Source of the DNA: Catenulispora pinistramenti
GTDB lineage: Bacteria; Actinomycetota; Actinomycetes; Streptomycetales; Catenulisporaceae
DNA length: 64,000 nt
Assembly: GCF_018274385.1 (NCBI RefSeq)
Contig: NZ_JAAFYZ010000004.1
Location: 60,732 to 124,731 of the forward strand
Reading direction: 5' to 3'
The position numbers and the translations under genes were made by a program. Within the stretch, counting starts at the first letter, position 1. Each line of letters opens with the position of its first letter. The notes under the pieces are model-generated. The model was not told the origin of the DNA, did no database searches, and saw only the letters and a list, made by a program, of their open reading frames with translations. Below are positions 37,293-44,789 of the stretch, one piece after another.

Positions 37293-38525
37293 ATGTCCAA
37301 CGACAGTTCACAGACTCCGGGCGCCGGGACCGACACGCCCGACACGCCCGACGTGCGCGACACGCCCGACGTGCGCGACATGCACTACGCGATCGGTGAG
37401 ACCGACGTGCTCGAAATCGTCGTCGAGCCGGCCACCGAGAACGCCCCGCGCGGTCGGAGCCTGCGGGTGGCGGGCTCCGTCGCCGCGATCGCCGTCGTCG
37501 CCGCGGGCGCCATCGCCATCGGTGCCGCCAACAGTTCCGCCGGCCCGCGGCGTTCCGACGCCGACCAGGTCTCGCACGCGGTGCCGGCGGCGGCGGTCGG
37601 CGCGGCCGGCTATCAGGTCTACGTGGCCGCGGCCGGCGGCGGCGCGGTCGCCACGTTCAACACCCGCACCGGTACCCAGGGCCCGACCTACGGCACCGAC
37701 TCGGCCATGGGCATCGCGCTCTCGCCCGACCACCGCACCCTCTACGCGGCGAACACCGGCCAGTACGGGGTGCTCGCCTTCGATGTGGCGACGAAGAAGA
37801 GCACGACGATCCAGGTCGGCGCCTATCCGCAGGATGTGGCGGTGTCCCCGGACGGCAAGACCGTGTACGCCACCGTCACCGGCGGCGACACCGGTCCCGG
37901 CGGTTCGAACACCGTCGCGGTGATCGACGCCGCGACGGATAAGGCCGTCTCCACTATTACCGTGGGCTCCGCGCCCCGTCGCATTGTCCTGAGCGCCGAC
38001 GGCAAGCGCGCCTACGTCGGGACCGGCCAGGGCGTCTGGATCGTCGACACCGCGACCCGGCGTACCGTCGGGGTCGTCCACACGCCCTCGGACGTGCAGG
38101 GTCTGGCGTTGAGCCCGGACGGATCCCAGCTCTACGCGACCGCCCCCGACGAGGACGAAGTCCTGGTCATCTCCACCCGCGACGCGTCGGTCCGGCACAC
38201 GTTCAAGGCCGGGGCCGAGCCTTGGTCGGTCGGCGTTCTGCCGGACGGCTCCAAGCTCTACGTCGCGGACATCAACTCCAACAGCGTCTCGGTCCTGGAC
38301 GCGCGCACCGGCCGGACCACCGCCGCGATCACTGTCGGCTCGCTGCCGACCGCCATCGGCGTCACCCCGGACGGCACGCAGGTCTGGGTGGGCAACACCC
38401 TGTCCGGCAGTGTCTCGGTGATCGACACCGCGTCCGGCAAGGTCGTGTCCACCATTCCCGGCGGTCCCGGAACCAGCGCCCTGGACGACGCGCCGACCGA
38501 CATCGTGTTCGCGCCGGCATCCTGA
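37293..38525 (+). CDS. Membrane-anchored YVTN beta-propeller protein
   Basis: A 410-residue protein with a short cytoplasmic tail containing a TPDVRD repeat (about residues 18-32), one transmembrane helix (about 57-80, VAGSVAAIAVVAAGAIAIGAA), and an extracellular seven-bladed propeller. Its YVTN-type units include LYAANTGQYGVLAFDVATKK, VYATVTGGDTGPGGSNTVAVID and LYVADINSNSVSVLDARTG. Such propellers usually bind partners or cell-wall material rather than catalyse. The ATG at 37293 follows AGGAGG. The short gap to the phospholipase gene suggests joint expression and an extracellular function in common, but no shared role is shown. Confidence 0.87.
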   Translation: MSNDSSQTPGAGTDTPDTPDVRDTPDVRDMHYAIGETDVLEIVVEPATENAPRGRSLRVAGSVAAIAVVAAGAIAIGAANSSAGPRRSDADQVSHAVPAAAVGAAGYQVYVAAAGGGAVATFNTRTGTQGPTYGTDSAMGIALSPDHRTLYAANTGQYGVLAFDVATKKSTTIQVGAYPQDVAVSPDGKTVYATVTGGDTGPGGSNTVAVIDAATDKAVSTITVGSAPRRIVLSADGKRAYVGTGQGVWIVDTATRRTVGVVHTPSDVQGLALSPDGSQLYATAPDEDEVLVISTRDASVRHTFKAGAEPWSVGVLPDGSKLYVADINSNSVSVLDARTGRTTAAITVGSLPTAIGVTPDGTQVWVGNTLSGSVSVIDTASGKVVSTIPGGPGTSALDDAPTDIVFAPAS

Positions 38526-38564
38526 TGGCACACCACGCATCCTGATGGCACACCACGCATCCTG
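38518..38564 (+). repeat. 20-bp direct repeat overlapping the propeller-gene stop
   Basis: CATCCTGATGGCACACCACG occurs twice in tandem (38518-38537, 38538-38557), followed by a third CATCCTG. The first copy contains the stop codon. Confidence 0.9.
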
Positions 38565-38599
38565 GGATGCAGACATCTGTCATCGTGGGCGAACAAAGG

Positions 38600-38680
38600 C
38601 TCCGGCATTATTACCAGTTAATGGCAATAGCTCCTATTTATTGAAAATGGGGTATAATCGGGGCATCCGAGGAAGCGTTA
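38600..38680 (+). promoter_or_regulatory. AT-rich island with a TATAAT box
   Basis: A sharply AT-rich patch in a GC-rich chromosome. It contains a perfect TATAAT at 38653-38658 preceded by GGG; no good -35 box is at the standard distance. It lies 98 bp before the DUF5994 copy 2 gene and is its likeliest promoter. Confidence 0.45.
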
Positions 38681-38755
38681 CTCACTAACATCCGCGCTGG
38701 TGTCGCCCCTGGGTCATGACAGGTCCGCTCGCGGACCGGACGGGGCGGCCTGCTT

Positions 38756-39205
38756 ATGGCGCTTCCCACTTTCTTTCCTCCACCCTTGCAGGGTGATTCC
38801 TGCGGTGCTCCGCTCCTCCCGCGGTTGGTCTTGGAGCCGACTCTGTCGCAGACCGGCTCGTTCGACGGCGCCTGGTGGCCGCGCTCGCACCACGTCCTGG
38901 CCGAGCTGCCGGACCTGATCACGGCGCTGAGCGCGCACCTGGGCCGCATCGTGCGGGTCGGTCTCGACATCGAGGCCTGGGACGATGTGCCGCGCAGCGT
39001 CACCGTCGACGGCCAGGTGATCCGGATCAGCTGGTTCCCGGGCCGGGACCGGACCATAAGCGTCAGCCTCGGGTTCCAGAACCACTTCCTGTTGCTGGTC
39101 GTCCCGCCGGCCACCGGTGTGGGGGCGGCGCAGACGGCGATGGCCGAAGCCGCCGGGCGCGACAACCGCTCGACGGCCGCCGACCTCCTTCCGTGGCTTC
39201 CGTGA
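38756..39205 (+). CDS. DUF5994 protein, copy 2
   Basis: A 149-residue paralogue of the protein at 30116-30592: APLLPRLVLEPTLSQTGSFDGAWWPRS, LAELPDLITALSAHLGRIVRVGLD, then ISWFPGRDRTISVSLG and LLLVVPPATGVGAAQTAM. The function of the family is unknown; the conserved FDGAWWPRS and the Arg-rich strand suggest a binding surface rather than an enzyme. The start ATG 38756 lacks a strong ribosome site. It points the same way as the second glycosyltransferase operon, whose structured leader begins 53 bp after its stop, so the two might be linked by read-through. Confidence 0.82.
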   Translation: MALPTFFPPPLQGDSCGAPLLPRLVLEPTLSQTGSFDGAWWPRSHHVLAELPDLITALSAHLGRIVRVGLDIEAWDDVPRSVTVDGQVIRISWFPGRDRTISVSLGFQNHFLLLVVPPATGVGAAQTAMAEAAGRDNRSTAADLLPWLP

Positions 39206-39258
39206 CTTCCGTGACGGCACGGCCTGGGACTGATTGGCCGTCAGCCGCACGCGGGCCT

Positions 39259-39383
39259 GCTGGTACTGTCGACGGTGACACCGTCTTCCAGTGATGGTGC
39301 AGCCCACCGGCACAGCGCAGCCTTCTGCTCCGCGTCTTGGTCCCCGGTCAGGGTCGTGGTCGCCCTTCATCAGCGCGATCGCC
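39259..39383 (+). ncRNA. Conserved structured leader upstream of glycosyltransferase operon 2
   Basis: A 125-nt homologue of 28623-28745. Helices are kept by compensatory or wobble changes: CACCG/TGGTG, GCG-C-AGC/GCT-C-CGC, GGTCGC/GCGATC and CCC-ACCGG/CCGGT-CA-GGG. Single-stranded blocks GGTGCA and CACAGCG and the GGGTCGTG run are nearly unchanged. It ends 85 nt before the start codon. Confidence 0.6.
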
Positions 39384-39468
39384 TCGAATGCGCAAACAGC
39401 GAGCACCCGCGATACCGCGATACCGCCCTGCTCGCCCTCCGTCCGATCGACGAAGTGAGGGCTCCGCC

Positions 39469-40635
39469 ATGACCAGCTTTGGCTTTCTGAGCACCTACCC
39501 GCCCACCCAGTGCGGCCTGGCCACCTTCAGCGCGGCGCTGGTGCGTCATCTGACCGGTCAGGACGGCGGGGACCGGGCCGGTGTGGTCCGGGTCGTCGAC
39601 ACCGTGCAGCCGGCTGTGTATCCGGACGTCGTCGCGCAGTTGGTCAACGGCTCGCCGGCGGGACCCGCCACGGCGGCAGCGGTGCTGAACCGCTGCGACG
39701 TCGCCATCGTGCACCACGAGTACGGCATCTACGGCGGCCGGGACGGCGAGGATGTGCTGCGGGTCCTGGACGAGACGGGCGTCCCGGTGATCGCGGTGCT
39801 GCACACCGTCTTGGCCGCGCCCACCGCGCACCAGCGGCAGGTGCTGGAACGGATCGCCGACGCCGCGGCCGCGGTCGTGGTGATGTCCCAGACCGCCGCC
39901 GACCGGCTGGACGCGGGCTACCTGGTCGACCAGGCCAAGATCTCGGTCATCCCGCACGGCGCGCTCCCCAGCCGGCGCCGCTCGCCCCTGGCCTCCCTCA
40001 ACCCGTTCGCTCCGCCGGCGCCGGTCGCCGCGGTGCGGCGCCCGATCGTCCTCACCTGGGGTCTGCTCGGGCCGGGCAAGGGCATCGAGTGGGCGCTCGA
40101 GGCCTTCGCCGGGCTCGGCGGCCTGGATCCGGCGCCGCGGTACGTGATCGCCGGCCAGACGCATCCCAAGGTCCTGGCGCGGGAGGGTGAGGCGTATCGG
40201 GACCGCCTGCGTGCCCGGGTGCAGGAGCTCGGGATCTCGGCCGATGTCGAGTTCGATCCCGGATATCACAATCCCGATGTGCTGACGGACCTCGTCCACA
40301 GCGCCGACGTGGTGCTCCTGCCCTATGAATCCACCGAGCAGGTGACCTCCGGCGTGCTCATCGAGGCGGTCGCCGCCGGCCGGCCGATCATCGCGACCCG
40401 CTTCCCGCACGCCGTGGAACTGCTCGCCGACGGCACCGGGCTGCTGGTGAAGCACCGGGACGTGGCCGCCATGACCGAAGCGCTGCGGGCGGTCCTCACC
40501 CGGCCGGCCCTGGCCCGGTCCATGACGCAGGCCTGCGGCCGCATCGCCTCCGACCTGGCCTGGACCACCGTGGCGGACTCCTACCGGGCCCTGGCCACGT
40601 CGCTGCTCGACACCCCGATCACCGCCGCTGCATGA
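39469..40635 (+). CDS. GT4-family glycosyltransferase, copy 2
   Basis: A 388-residue paralogue of the enzyme at 28837-29997, with the same FGFLSTYPPTQCGLATFSAALVRHL opening, VIPHGALPSRRR, TWGLLGPGKGIEWALEAFAGL and YESTEQVTSGVLIEAVAAGRPIIATRF. It is a cytosolic GT-B retaining transferase; donor and acceptor are unknown. The ATG at 39469 is preceded by GAGGG. Its last codon overlaps the ATG of the next gene (ATGA at 40632-40635), a sign of translational coupling, whereas copy 1 has no such downstream partner. A structured leader of about 125 nt lies upstream. Confidence 0.88.
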   Translation: MTSFGFLSTYPPTQCGLATFSAALVRHLTGQDGGDRAGVVRVVDTVQPAVYPDVVAQLVNGSPAGPATAAAVLNRCDVAIVHHEYGIYGGRDGEDVLRVLDETGVPVIAVLHTVLAAPTAHQRQVLERIADAAAAVVVMSQTAADRLDAGYLVDQAKISVIPHGALPSRRRSPLASLNPFAPPAPVAAVRRPIVLTWGLLGPGKGIEWALEAFAGLGGLDPAPRYVIAGQTHPKVLAREGEAYRDRLRARVQELGISADVEFDPGYHNPDVLTDLVHSADVVLLPYESTEQVTSGVLIEAVAAGRPIIATRFPHAVELLADGTGLLVKHRDVAAMTEALRAVLTRPALARSMTQACGRIASDLAWTTVADSYRALATSLLDTPITAAA

Positions 40636-41648
40636 AACCCGAGATCTCCTTCGCCCACCTGCACCGGCTCAGCGACGACACCGGTCTGTTCGAGCACGCC
40701 CGCGGCGCCGTGCCGCGCCGCGAGCACGGATACTGCCTCGACGACGTCGCCCGCGGCCTGCTGGTCGTCTGCCGCGAACCCGAACCCGACGCCGGTCTGA
40801 CCGCTCTGGCCGAGACCTACCTGGCCTTCGTCGCCCACGCTCAGGACCCTGACGGGTCGTTCCACAACCGGCTGGGCCTGGACCGGATCTGGCACGACGA
40901 ACCCGGCGTGGGCGACTGGTGGGGGCGCGCGCTGTGGGGGCTGGGCACCGCCGCGGTCCGCGGCCCGGAGCCGTGGATCCGCAGCGCGGCTTCGGAGATG
41001 TTCGACAGCGGCGCGACACTGCGCTCGCCCTGGTCGCGCAGCAACACCTTCGCGGCGTTGGGCGCCGCGGAGATCCTGGCCGTCGATCCGGGGCACGAAG
41101 GTGCGCGAAAGCTGCTCGCCGATGCCGCGCGACTGATCGGGCCGCCACGGGCGGACGACGCCTGGCCCTGGCCCGAGCCGTGGCTCAGCTACGCGAACGC
41201 CGCCCCCGTCGAAGTCCTCATCGCCGCCGGCCACCTGCTGGAGGACGAACGCCTGCTCGCCGACGGCCTGACCCTGCTGGGCTGGCTGCTGGACACGCAG
41301 ACCCGGGACGGGCACCTGTCCCTGACCCCGGCCGGCGGTCACGGCCGGGGCTGGACCGGCCCCGGCTTCGACCAGCAGCCCATCGAGGCCGCCGCGCTGG
41401 CCGACGCCTGCGCCCGGGCCCTGGCCGTCACCGGCGCCGACCGCTGGGAGGCGGGCCTGGCCCGTGCGATGGCCTGGTTCCTCGGGATGAACGACTCAGG
41501 CATCCCGCTGGCCGACCAGAGCACCGGTGGCTGCTGCGACGGCCTGGAGCGCGAGGGGCGCAACGAGAACCAGGGCGCGGAGTCGACGCTCGCGCTGATC
41601 TCCACTTTCCAACACGGCCGCAACCAACCAAAGGGGCGTCTTGCTTAA
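40632..41648 (+). CDS. (alpha/alpha)6-barrel glycosidase/epimerase-like protein
   Basis: A 338-residue protein predicted to fold as an (alpha/alpha)6 toroid. Typical helical units are HGYCLDDVARGLLVVCRE, DPDGSFHNRLGLDRIWHDEPG, GRALWGLGTAA, RSNTFAALGAAEILA, and the closing NENQGAESTLALIST. Homologues sit beside GT4 glycosyltransferases in many bacteria and are thought to act on the same glycan, but a reaction has not been established to my knowledge. Conserved Asp, Glu and His in the DD, DPDGSF, WHDEPG and NENQGAEST segments would line the central pocket. It overlaps the glycosyltransferase by 4 bp and the next gene by 8 bp. Confidence 0.78.
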   Translation: MKPEISFAHLHRLSDDTGLFEHARGAVPRREHGYCLDDVARGLLVVCREPEPDAGLTALAETYLAFVAHAQDPDGSFHNRLGLDRIWHDEPGVGDWWGRALWGLGTAAVRGPEPWIRSAASEMFDSGATLRSPWSRSNTFAALGAAEILAVDPGHEGARKLLADAARLIGPPRADDAWPWPEPWLSYANAAPVEVLIAAGHLLEDERLLADGLTLLGWLLDTQTRDGHLSLTPAGGHGRGWTGPGFDQQPIEAAALADACARALAVTGADRWEAGLARAMAWFLGMNDSGIPLADQSTGGCCDGLEREGRNENQGAESTLALISTFQHGRNQPKGRLA

Positions 41649-42813
41649 CCTCGAGCTCGGCATCGTCGCGCACTCCCGCAAGGAGAACGAACACCGGCTA
41701 CCCATCCATCCCGCGCACTTCGAGCGTATAGACGCCGACGTGCGGGCACGCATCCACCTGGAGGAGGGCTACGGCGAACGCTTCGGAGTCCCCGACAGCC
41801 GACTGGCCCCGCTCGTCGCCGGGATCAGGTCCCGGGCCGAACTCGTAGCCGCCTGCGACATCATCGTGCTGGCCAAGCCGCTGCTCGAAGACGTCTCGGA
41901 ACTGCGCGAAGGCCAGACCCTGTGGGGCTGGCCGCACTGCGTCCAGGACACGAAGCTGACCCAGACGGCCATCGACCGCCGGCTGACGCTGATCGCGTTC
42001 GAGGCGATGAACCACTGGACCGGCGACGGCTCGTTCAACCTGCACGTGTTCCACAAGAACAACGAGATGGCCGGGTACTCCTCGGTGCTGCACGCGATGC
42101 AGCTGGTGGGCTCGACCGGCGACTACGGCCGGCGGTTGAACGCCGTGGTCATCGGCTTCGGCGCGACGGCGCGCGGCGCGGTGACGGCGCTGAACGCCCT
42201 CGGCGTCCACGAGGTCGACGTCCTCACCGGCCGCGGCGTCAGCGCCGTCGCCTCGCCGATCCACTCCGCGCGCATCGTCCATTTCGACCACGACGAGGCC
42301 GACGACACCGACGACCCGCGCCGCAGCCACGCCCTCACCGACAGCGGAAGCCAGCCGCTGGCGGAGTTCCTGGCCGGCCACGACATCATCGTGAACTGCG
42401 TCCTGCAGGACACCAGCGCGCCGCTGACCTTCCTGATAGAGGAAGACCTCGCGACGCTGGCCCCCGGCACCCTGGTCATCGACGTGTCCTGCGATGAGGG
42501 GATGGGCTTCAGCTGGGCGCGCCCGATGACGTTCACCGAGCCGATGTGCGTTGTCGGCAACGGGGTGCAGTACTACGGCGTCGACCACAGCCCCTCCTAC
42601 CTGTGGAACTCCGCGACCTGGGAGAACAGCGAAGCCCTGATTCCCTTCTTGCGCACGGTCCTCAGCGGCCCCGCCGCCTGGGAGGCCGACGACACGATTC
42701 GGCGCGCCATCGAGATCCAGGACGGCGTGATCCAGAACCCGGCGATCCTGGCGTTCCAGCATCGATCGGCGGAGTATCCCCACTTGGCGCACGTCGCTAC
42801 GGAGCAGGAATGA
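41641..42813 (+). CDS. Alanine dehydrogenase/N5-(carboxyethyl)ornithine synthase-like enzyme
   Basis: A 390-residue NAD(P)-dependent enzyme of the AlaDH/PNT family. The N-terminal substrate domain shows RKENEHRLPIHPAHF (RxEyRvpltP-like) and HLEEGYGERFG. The central Rossmann domain shows AVVIGFGATARGAVTALNALG and ISCDEGMGFSWARP-like VIDVSCDEGMGF. The nearest known activity is carboxyethyl-ornithine synthase, which reductively joins pyruvate to ornithine; true alanine or lysine/saccharopine-type activity is also possible. The start is a TTG with AAAGGGG in front, overlapping the previous gene by 8 bp. Coupling to two carbohydrate genes is unusual for this family. Confidence 0.82.
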   Translation: MLNLELGIVAHSRKENEHRLPIHPAHFERIDADVRARIHLEEGYGERFGVPDSRLAPLVAGIRSRAELVAACDIIVLAKPLLEDVSELREGQTLWGWPHCVQDTKLTQTAIDRRLTLIAFEAMNHWTGDGSFNLHVFHKNNEMAGYSSVLHAMQLVGSTGDYGRRLNAVVIGFGATARGAVTALNALGVHEVDVLTGRGVSAVASPIHSARIVHFDHDEADDTDDPRRSHALTDSGSQPLAEFLAGHDIIVNCVLQDTSAPLTFLIEEDLATLAPGTLVIDVSCDEGMGFSWARPMTFTEPMCVVGNGVQYYGVDHSPSYLWNSATWENSEALIPFLRTVLSGPAAWEADDTIRRAIEIQDGVIQNPAILAFQHRSAEYPHLAHVATEQE

Positions 42814-42972
42814 GCACGCCGGAACCCACGGTCCGTCCGCGGGCGAGACCGGGGCCGAGGACGGCGACCGAGTCGGCCGGGCCACCACTGCCAAGCACGT
42901 CAAGGACCGGTGATTGCTCTGTTGGGGTGATTCTTCCGTGGGTCTGCCGCAGCGGTGGCCGCCGAACTGTGC

Positions 42973-42978
42973 TATAGT
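42973..42978 (+). promoter_or_regulatory. Likely -10 box of the cold-shock leader
   Basis: TATAGT in CTGTGCTATAGTGATCTTG. No good -35 match lies 17 bp upstream. Transcription would start near 42985, about 157 nt before the coding region. Confidence 0.45.
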
Positions 42979-43015
42979 GATCTTGTTGCAGTAGTGGTAC
43001 CCATGAACTTAGTGT

Positions 43016-43052
43016 GCGCCTGATGCTTTGCGGCTCAGGCGCCTTTTGTTTT
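43016..43052 (+). terminator. Intrinsic terminator inside the cold-shock leader
   Basis: GCGCCTGA (43016-43023) pairs with TCAGGCGC (43035-43042) around an 11-nt loop, followed by CTTTTGTTTT. A T-rich tail of this quality is rare in high-GC genomes. Confidence 0.75.
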
Positions 43053-43141
43053 CCGGAACTCTCCGGGTGGGGACATTTCCGCGGCAGGGGACTCCGCGCG
43101 GTGTGGGGACCCTTCGAACCCCACACAAAGAAGGAAAAGTC

Positions 43142-43345
43142 ATGGCTACAGGCACCGTCAAGTGGTTCAACGCGGAAAAGGGCTTCGGGTTCATCGAGCA
43201 GGACGGCGGCGGCGCCGACGTGTTCGCTCACTTCTCGAACATCGCTGCCGACGGCTACCGCGAGCTCCAGGAGGGCCAGCGCGTGAGCTTCGACGTCACG
43301 CAGGGCCAGAAGGGCCCGCAGGCCGAGAACATCGTTCCGGCTTAA
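43142..43345 (+). CDS. Cold-shock protein (CspA family)
   Basis: A 67-residue single-stranded nucleic-acid-binding protein with the OB fold of cold-shock domain proteins; it melts RNA structure at low temperature or in normal growth. The RNP1 motif is KGFGFIEQ and RNP2 is VFAHFSNI, both intact, with the usual [11 protein letters not shown] start. The ATG at 43142 follows AAGGAAAAG. It has a long leader containing a terminator hairpin, which points to control at the level of transcript elongation or processing, and it is followed by a strong terminator. Confidence 0.96.
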   Translation: MATGTVKWFNAEKGFGFIEQDGGGADVFAHFSNIAADGYRELQEGQRVSFDVTQGQKGPQAENIVPA

Positions 43346-43383
43346 TCGCGAGCCAGGGCATCCGCCTTACCGGATGACTCTTG

Positions 43384-43422
43384 AGTGCGGCCCGGTACCT
43401 GCTTCAGGTGCCGGGCCGCACT
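43384..43422 (+). terminator. Terminator after the cold-shock gene
   Basis: AGTGCGGCCCGGTACCTG (43384-43401) pairs with CAGGTGCCGGGCCGCACT (43405-43422) over a CTT loop: an 18-bp stem with one G-T wobble. Confidence 0.85.
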
Positions 43423-43623
43423 TCGTGGTGTCAAAGTGTCCGCGGTGTCAAAGTGCCGGACAAGCTTTCCGGCCAGCCGGAGCGGACCCGGCCAGGCGCA
43501 GCGCGCAGCGGAACCGGCGCGCTGCCGCGTCGGCGGCTGGTGCCGCCTTGACCACCGGTGCCGCCTTGACGGCCGGTGCCGCTTCGACTTAGCGGCGCGG
43601 CCTCACCTCTTGCCGGTGCGGCT

Positions 43624-43956
43624 TCACCTGGCCGTGCGGAGCTTGGTGAGTGCCTCGGCGAGGATGGCGTCGGCATCGGCGTCGCTGCGCCGGTCGCGGA
43701 CATAGGCCAGGTGGGATTTGAACGGGCCCGCCTGCACCAGGGCCGGGGGGTTGTCGGGGTCCAGGCCGGCCGGACGGTCACAGTCGTGACAGTCCCACGT
43801 GGTGGGAATCTCCGCTGACGCGGCGAAGATCGGGCTCGTCGAATGGCCGATCGCGCACCAGAAGGTGACCGCGACCCGCGTTACCAATTGCCCTCGTTCG
43901 TTCTCGCCGCTGGGTCCTGCCCCGATTCTGCTCCCACGTATTCCGCTGCGCGCCAT
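43624..43956 (-). CDS. RbpA-like RNA polymerase-binding protein (divergent paralogue)
   Basis: A 110-residue relative of RbpA, the actinobacterial factor that binds RNA polymerase and the principal sigma factor and stabilises open complexes. The core keeps the metal-site pattern CxxxH...CxxC at C34, H38, C56 and C59, the SGIRGSRIGA N-terminal tail and AEIPTTWDC. The C-terminal sigma-binding helix is SHLAYVRDRRSDADADAILAEALTKLR, matching the RbpA helix but with altered charge. The sequence is well diverged from canonical RbpA, so this is likely a second copy serving a subset of sigma factors or conditions. Start is ATG 43956. It converges with the cold-shock gene. Confidence 0.85.
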   Translation of the reverse strand: MARSGIRGSRIGAGPSGENERGQLVTRVAVTFWCAIGHSTSPIFAASAEIPTTWDCHDCDRPAGLDPDNPPALVQAGPFKSHLAYVRDRRSDADADAILAEALTKLRTAR

Positions 43957-44147
43957 GCTATGGAGCCTCCTTAGCCGCGGTCGGCACTGAGCTCAGCTGA
44001 GCGAACCGTCCCGCTGTGACGAACAGTACGCCCCTGGGGCGGCGCGAGCGGGAAAGCAAGACGATCGCTGACCGGCGGATCCTGTGTCAGGGGCGCGGTC
44101 CGGGCCGCCGTTCGCCGTGGATTCGGGGTCGAGCGCGGCCGCTGGCG

Positions 44148-44186
44148 GCTGGTCGACGGCTGGTCTACGGCTGGTCGACGGCGTCA
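44148..44186 (+). repeat. 12-bp tandem repeats
   Basis: CGGCTGGTCGA, CGGCTGGTCTA and CGGCTGGTCGA in a row in the gap between the RbpA-like gene and the third DUF5994 gene. Simple-sequence repeat, no evident function. Confidence 0.7.
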
Positions 44187-44200
44187 GTGCGCTGACCGGC

Positions 44201-44713
44201 TCAGACGGATCCCTGCTGGCCGGCCCCGGTGTCGATGAGGATCTGCTGCGCGTCCGCGACGTTGTCCTGCCGGACGGCCTGCGCTATGGCTGCCTTCGCC
44301 GCCTCCGCGTCCGCGTCCGGCGGTATCACCAGCAGCGAGAAGAGATCGTGTTCGCTCCGGGTGACCAAGATGGTGTCGTCGCCGACCGGGTAGGAGTCGA
44401 TGCGCACCACCTGGCCGTCCACGACCAAGCGGGTCGGCAGACCGTCCCAGGCCGTCGCGTCGAGCCCGACCCGGGTGATCGGGCCGATGTGCCGGGCCAA
44501 GGCGCTGATCAGGCCTGGGAGCTCGGAATGGATACGCCGGGAGCGGGGCCACCAGGCCCCGTCCAGGACACCGCCCTCGCGAGGCCCGATCGTCTCCAGG
44601 CGCAGGATCGCGGTCCCCGGCGCCACGGCCGTGTGCACCGCCGTGGGCAACTCGCCCCCGGCCTCGGCGCGAGGCGGCGGGTCGGGGGTGTCGCGTCTTG
44701 GGGAGTTCGCCAT
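44201..44713 (-). CDS. DUF5994 protein, copy 3
   Basis: A 170-residue DUF5994 member, more diverged than the other two: LRLETIGPREGGVLDGAWWPRS, HSELPGLISALARHIGPITRVGLDATAWDG and LVVDGQVVRIDSYPVGDDTILVT. The N-terminal 35 residues are Pro/Arg/Glu-rich and probably disordered. The ATG at 44713 gives a protein the size of the family; upstream codons would overlap the neighbouring aldo/keto reductase gene. It is not next to a glycosyltransferase, but lies just after an aldo/keto reductase on the same strand and before the RbpA-like gene. The ribosome site is weak. Confidence 0.8.
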   Translation of the reverse strand: MANSPRRDTPDPPPRAEAGGELPTAVHTAVAPGTAILRLETIGPREGGVLDGAWWPRSRRIHSELPGLISALARHIGPITRVGLDATAWDGLPTRLVVDGQVVRIDSYPVGDDTILVTRSEHDLFSLLVIPPDADAEAAKAAIAQAVRQDNVADAQQILIDTGAGQQGSV

Positions 44714-44789
44714 GACAGATCGCCTGTTCCCTCTCTCGGCATCCACTCTACGTCGCGGGCAGGCTTCCAGCAGGGTGCGACCACCGCGA

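Larger units (their letters stand above)
42814..43141. other. Intergenic region and long leader of the cold-shock gene
   Basis: 328 bp with no supported gene. It contains a TATAGT box at 42973-42978, a complete intrinsic terminator at 43016-43052, then about 90 nt to the start of the cold-shock gene with AAGGAAAAG just before the ATG. Confidence 0.6.

Noticed and set aside
42797..43231. Coding frames in the cold-shock leader region
   Set aside because: They cross the terminator hairpin, have no ribosome sites and no family similarity.
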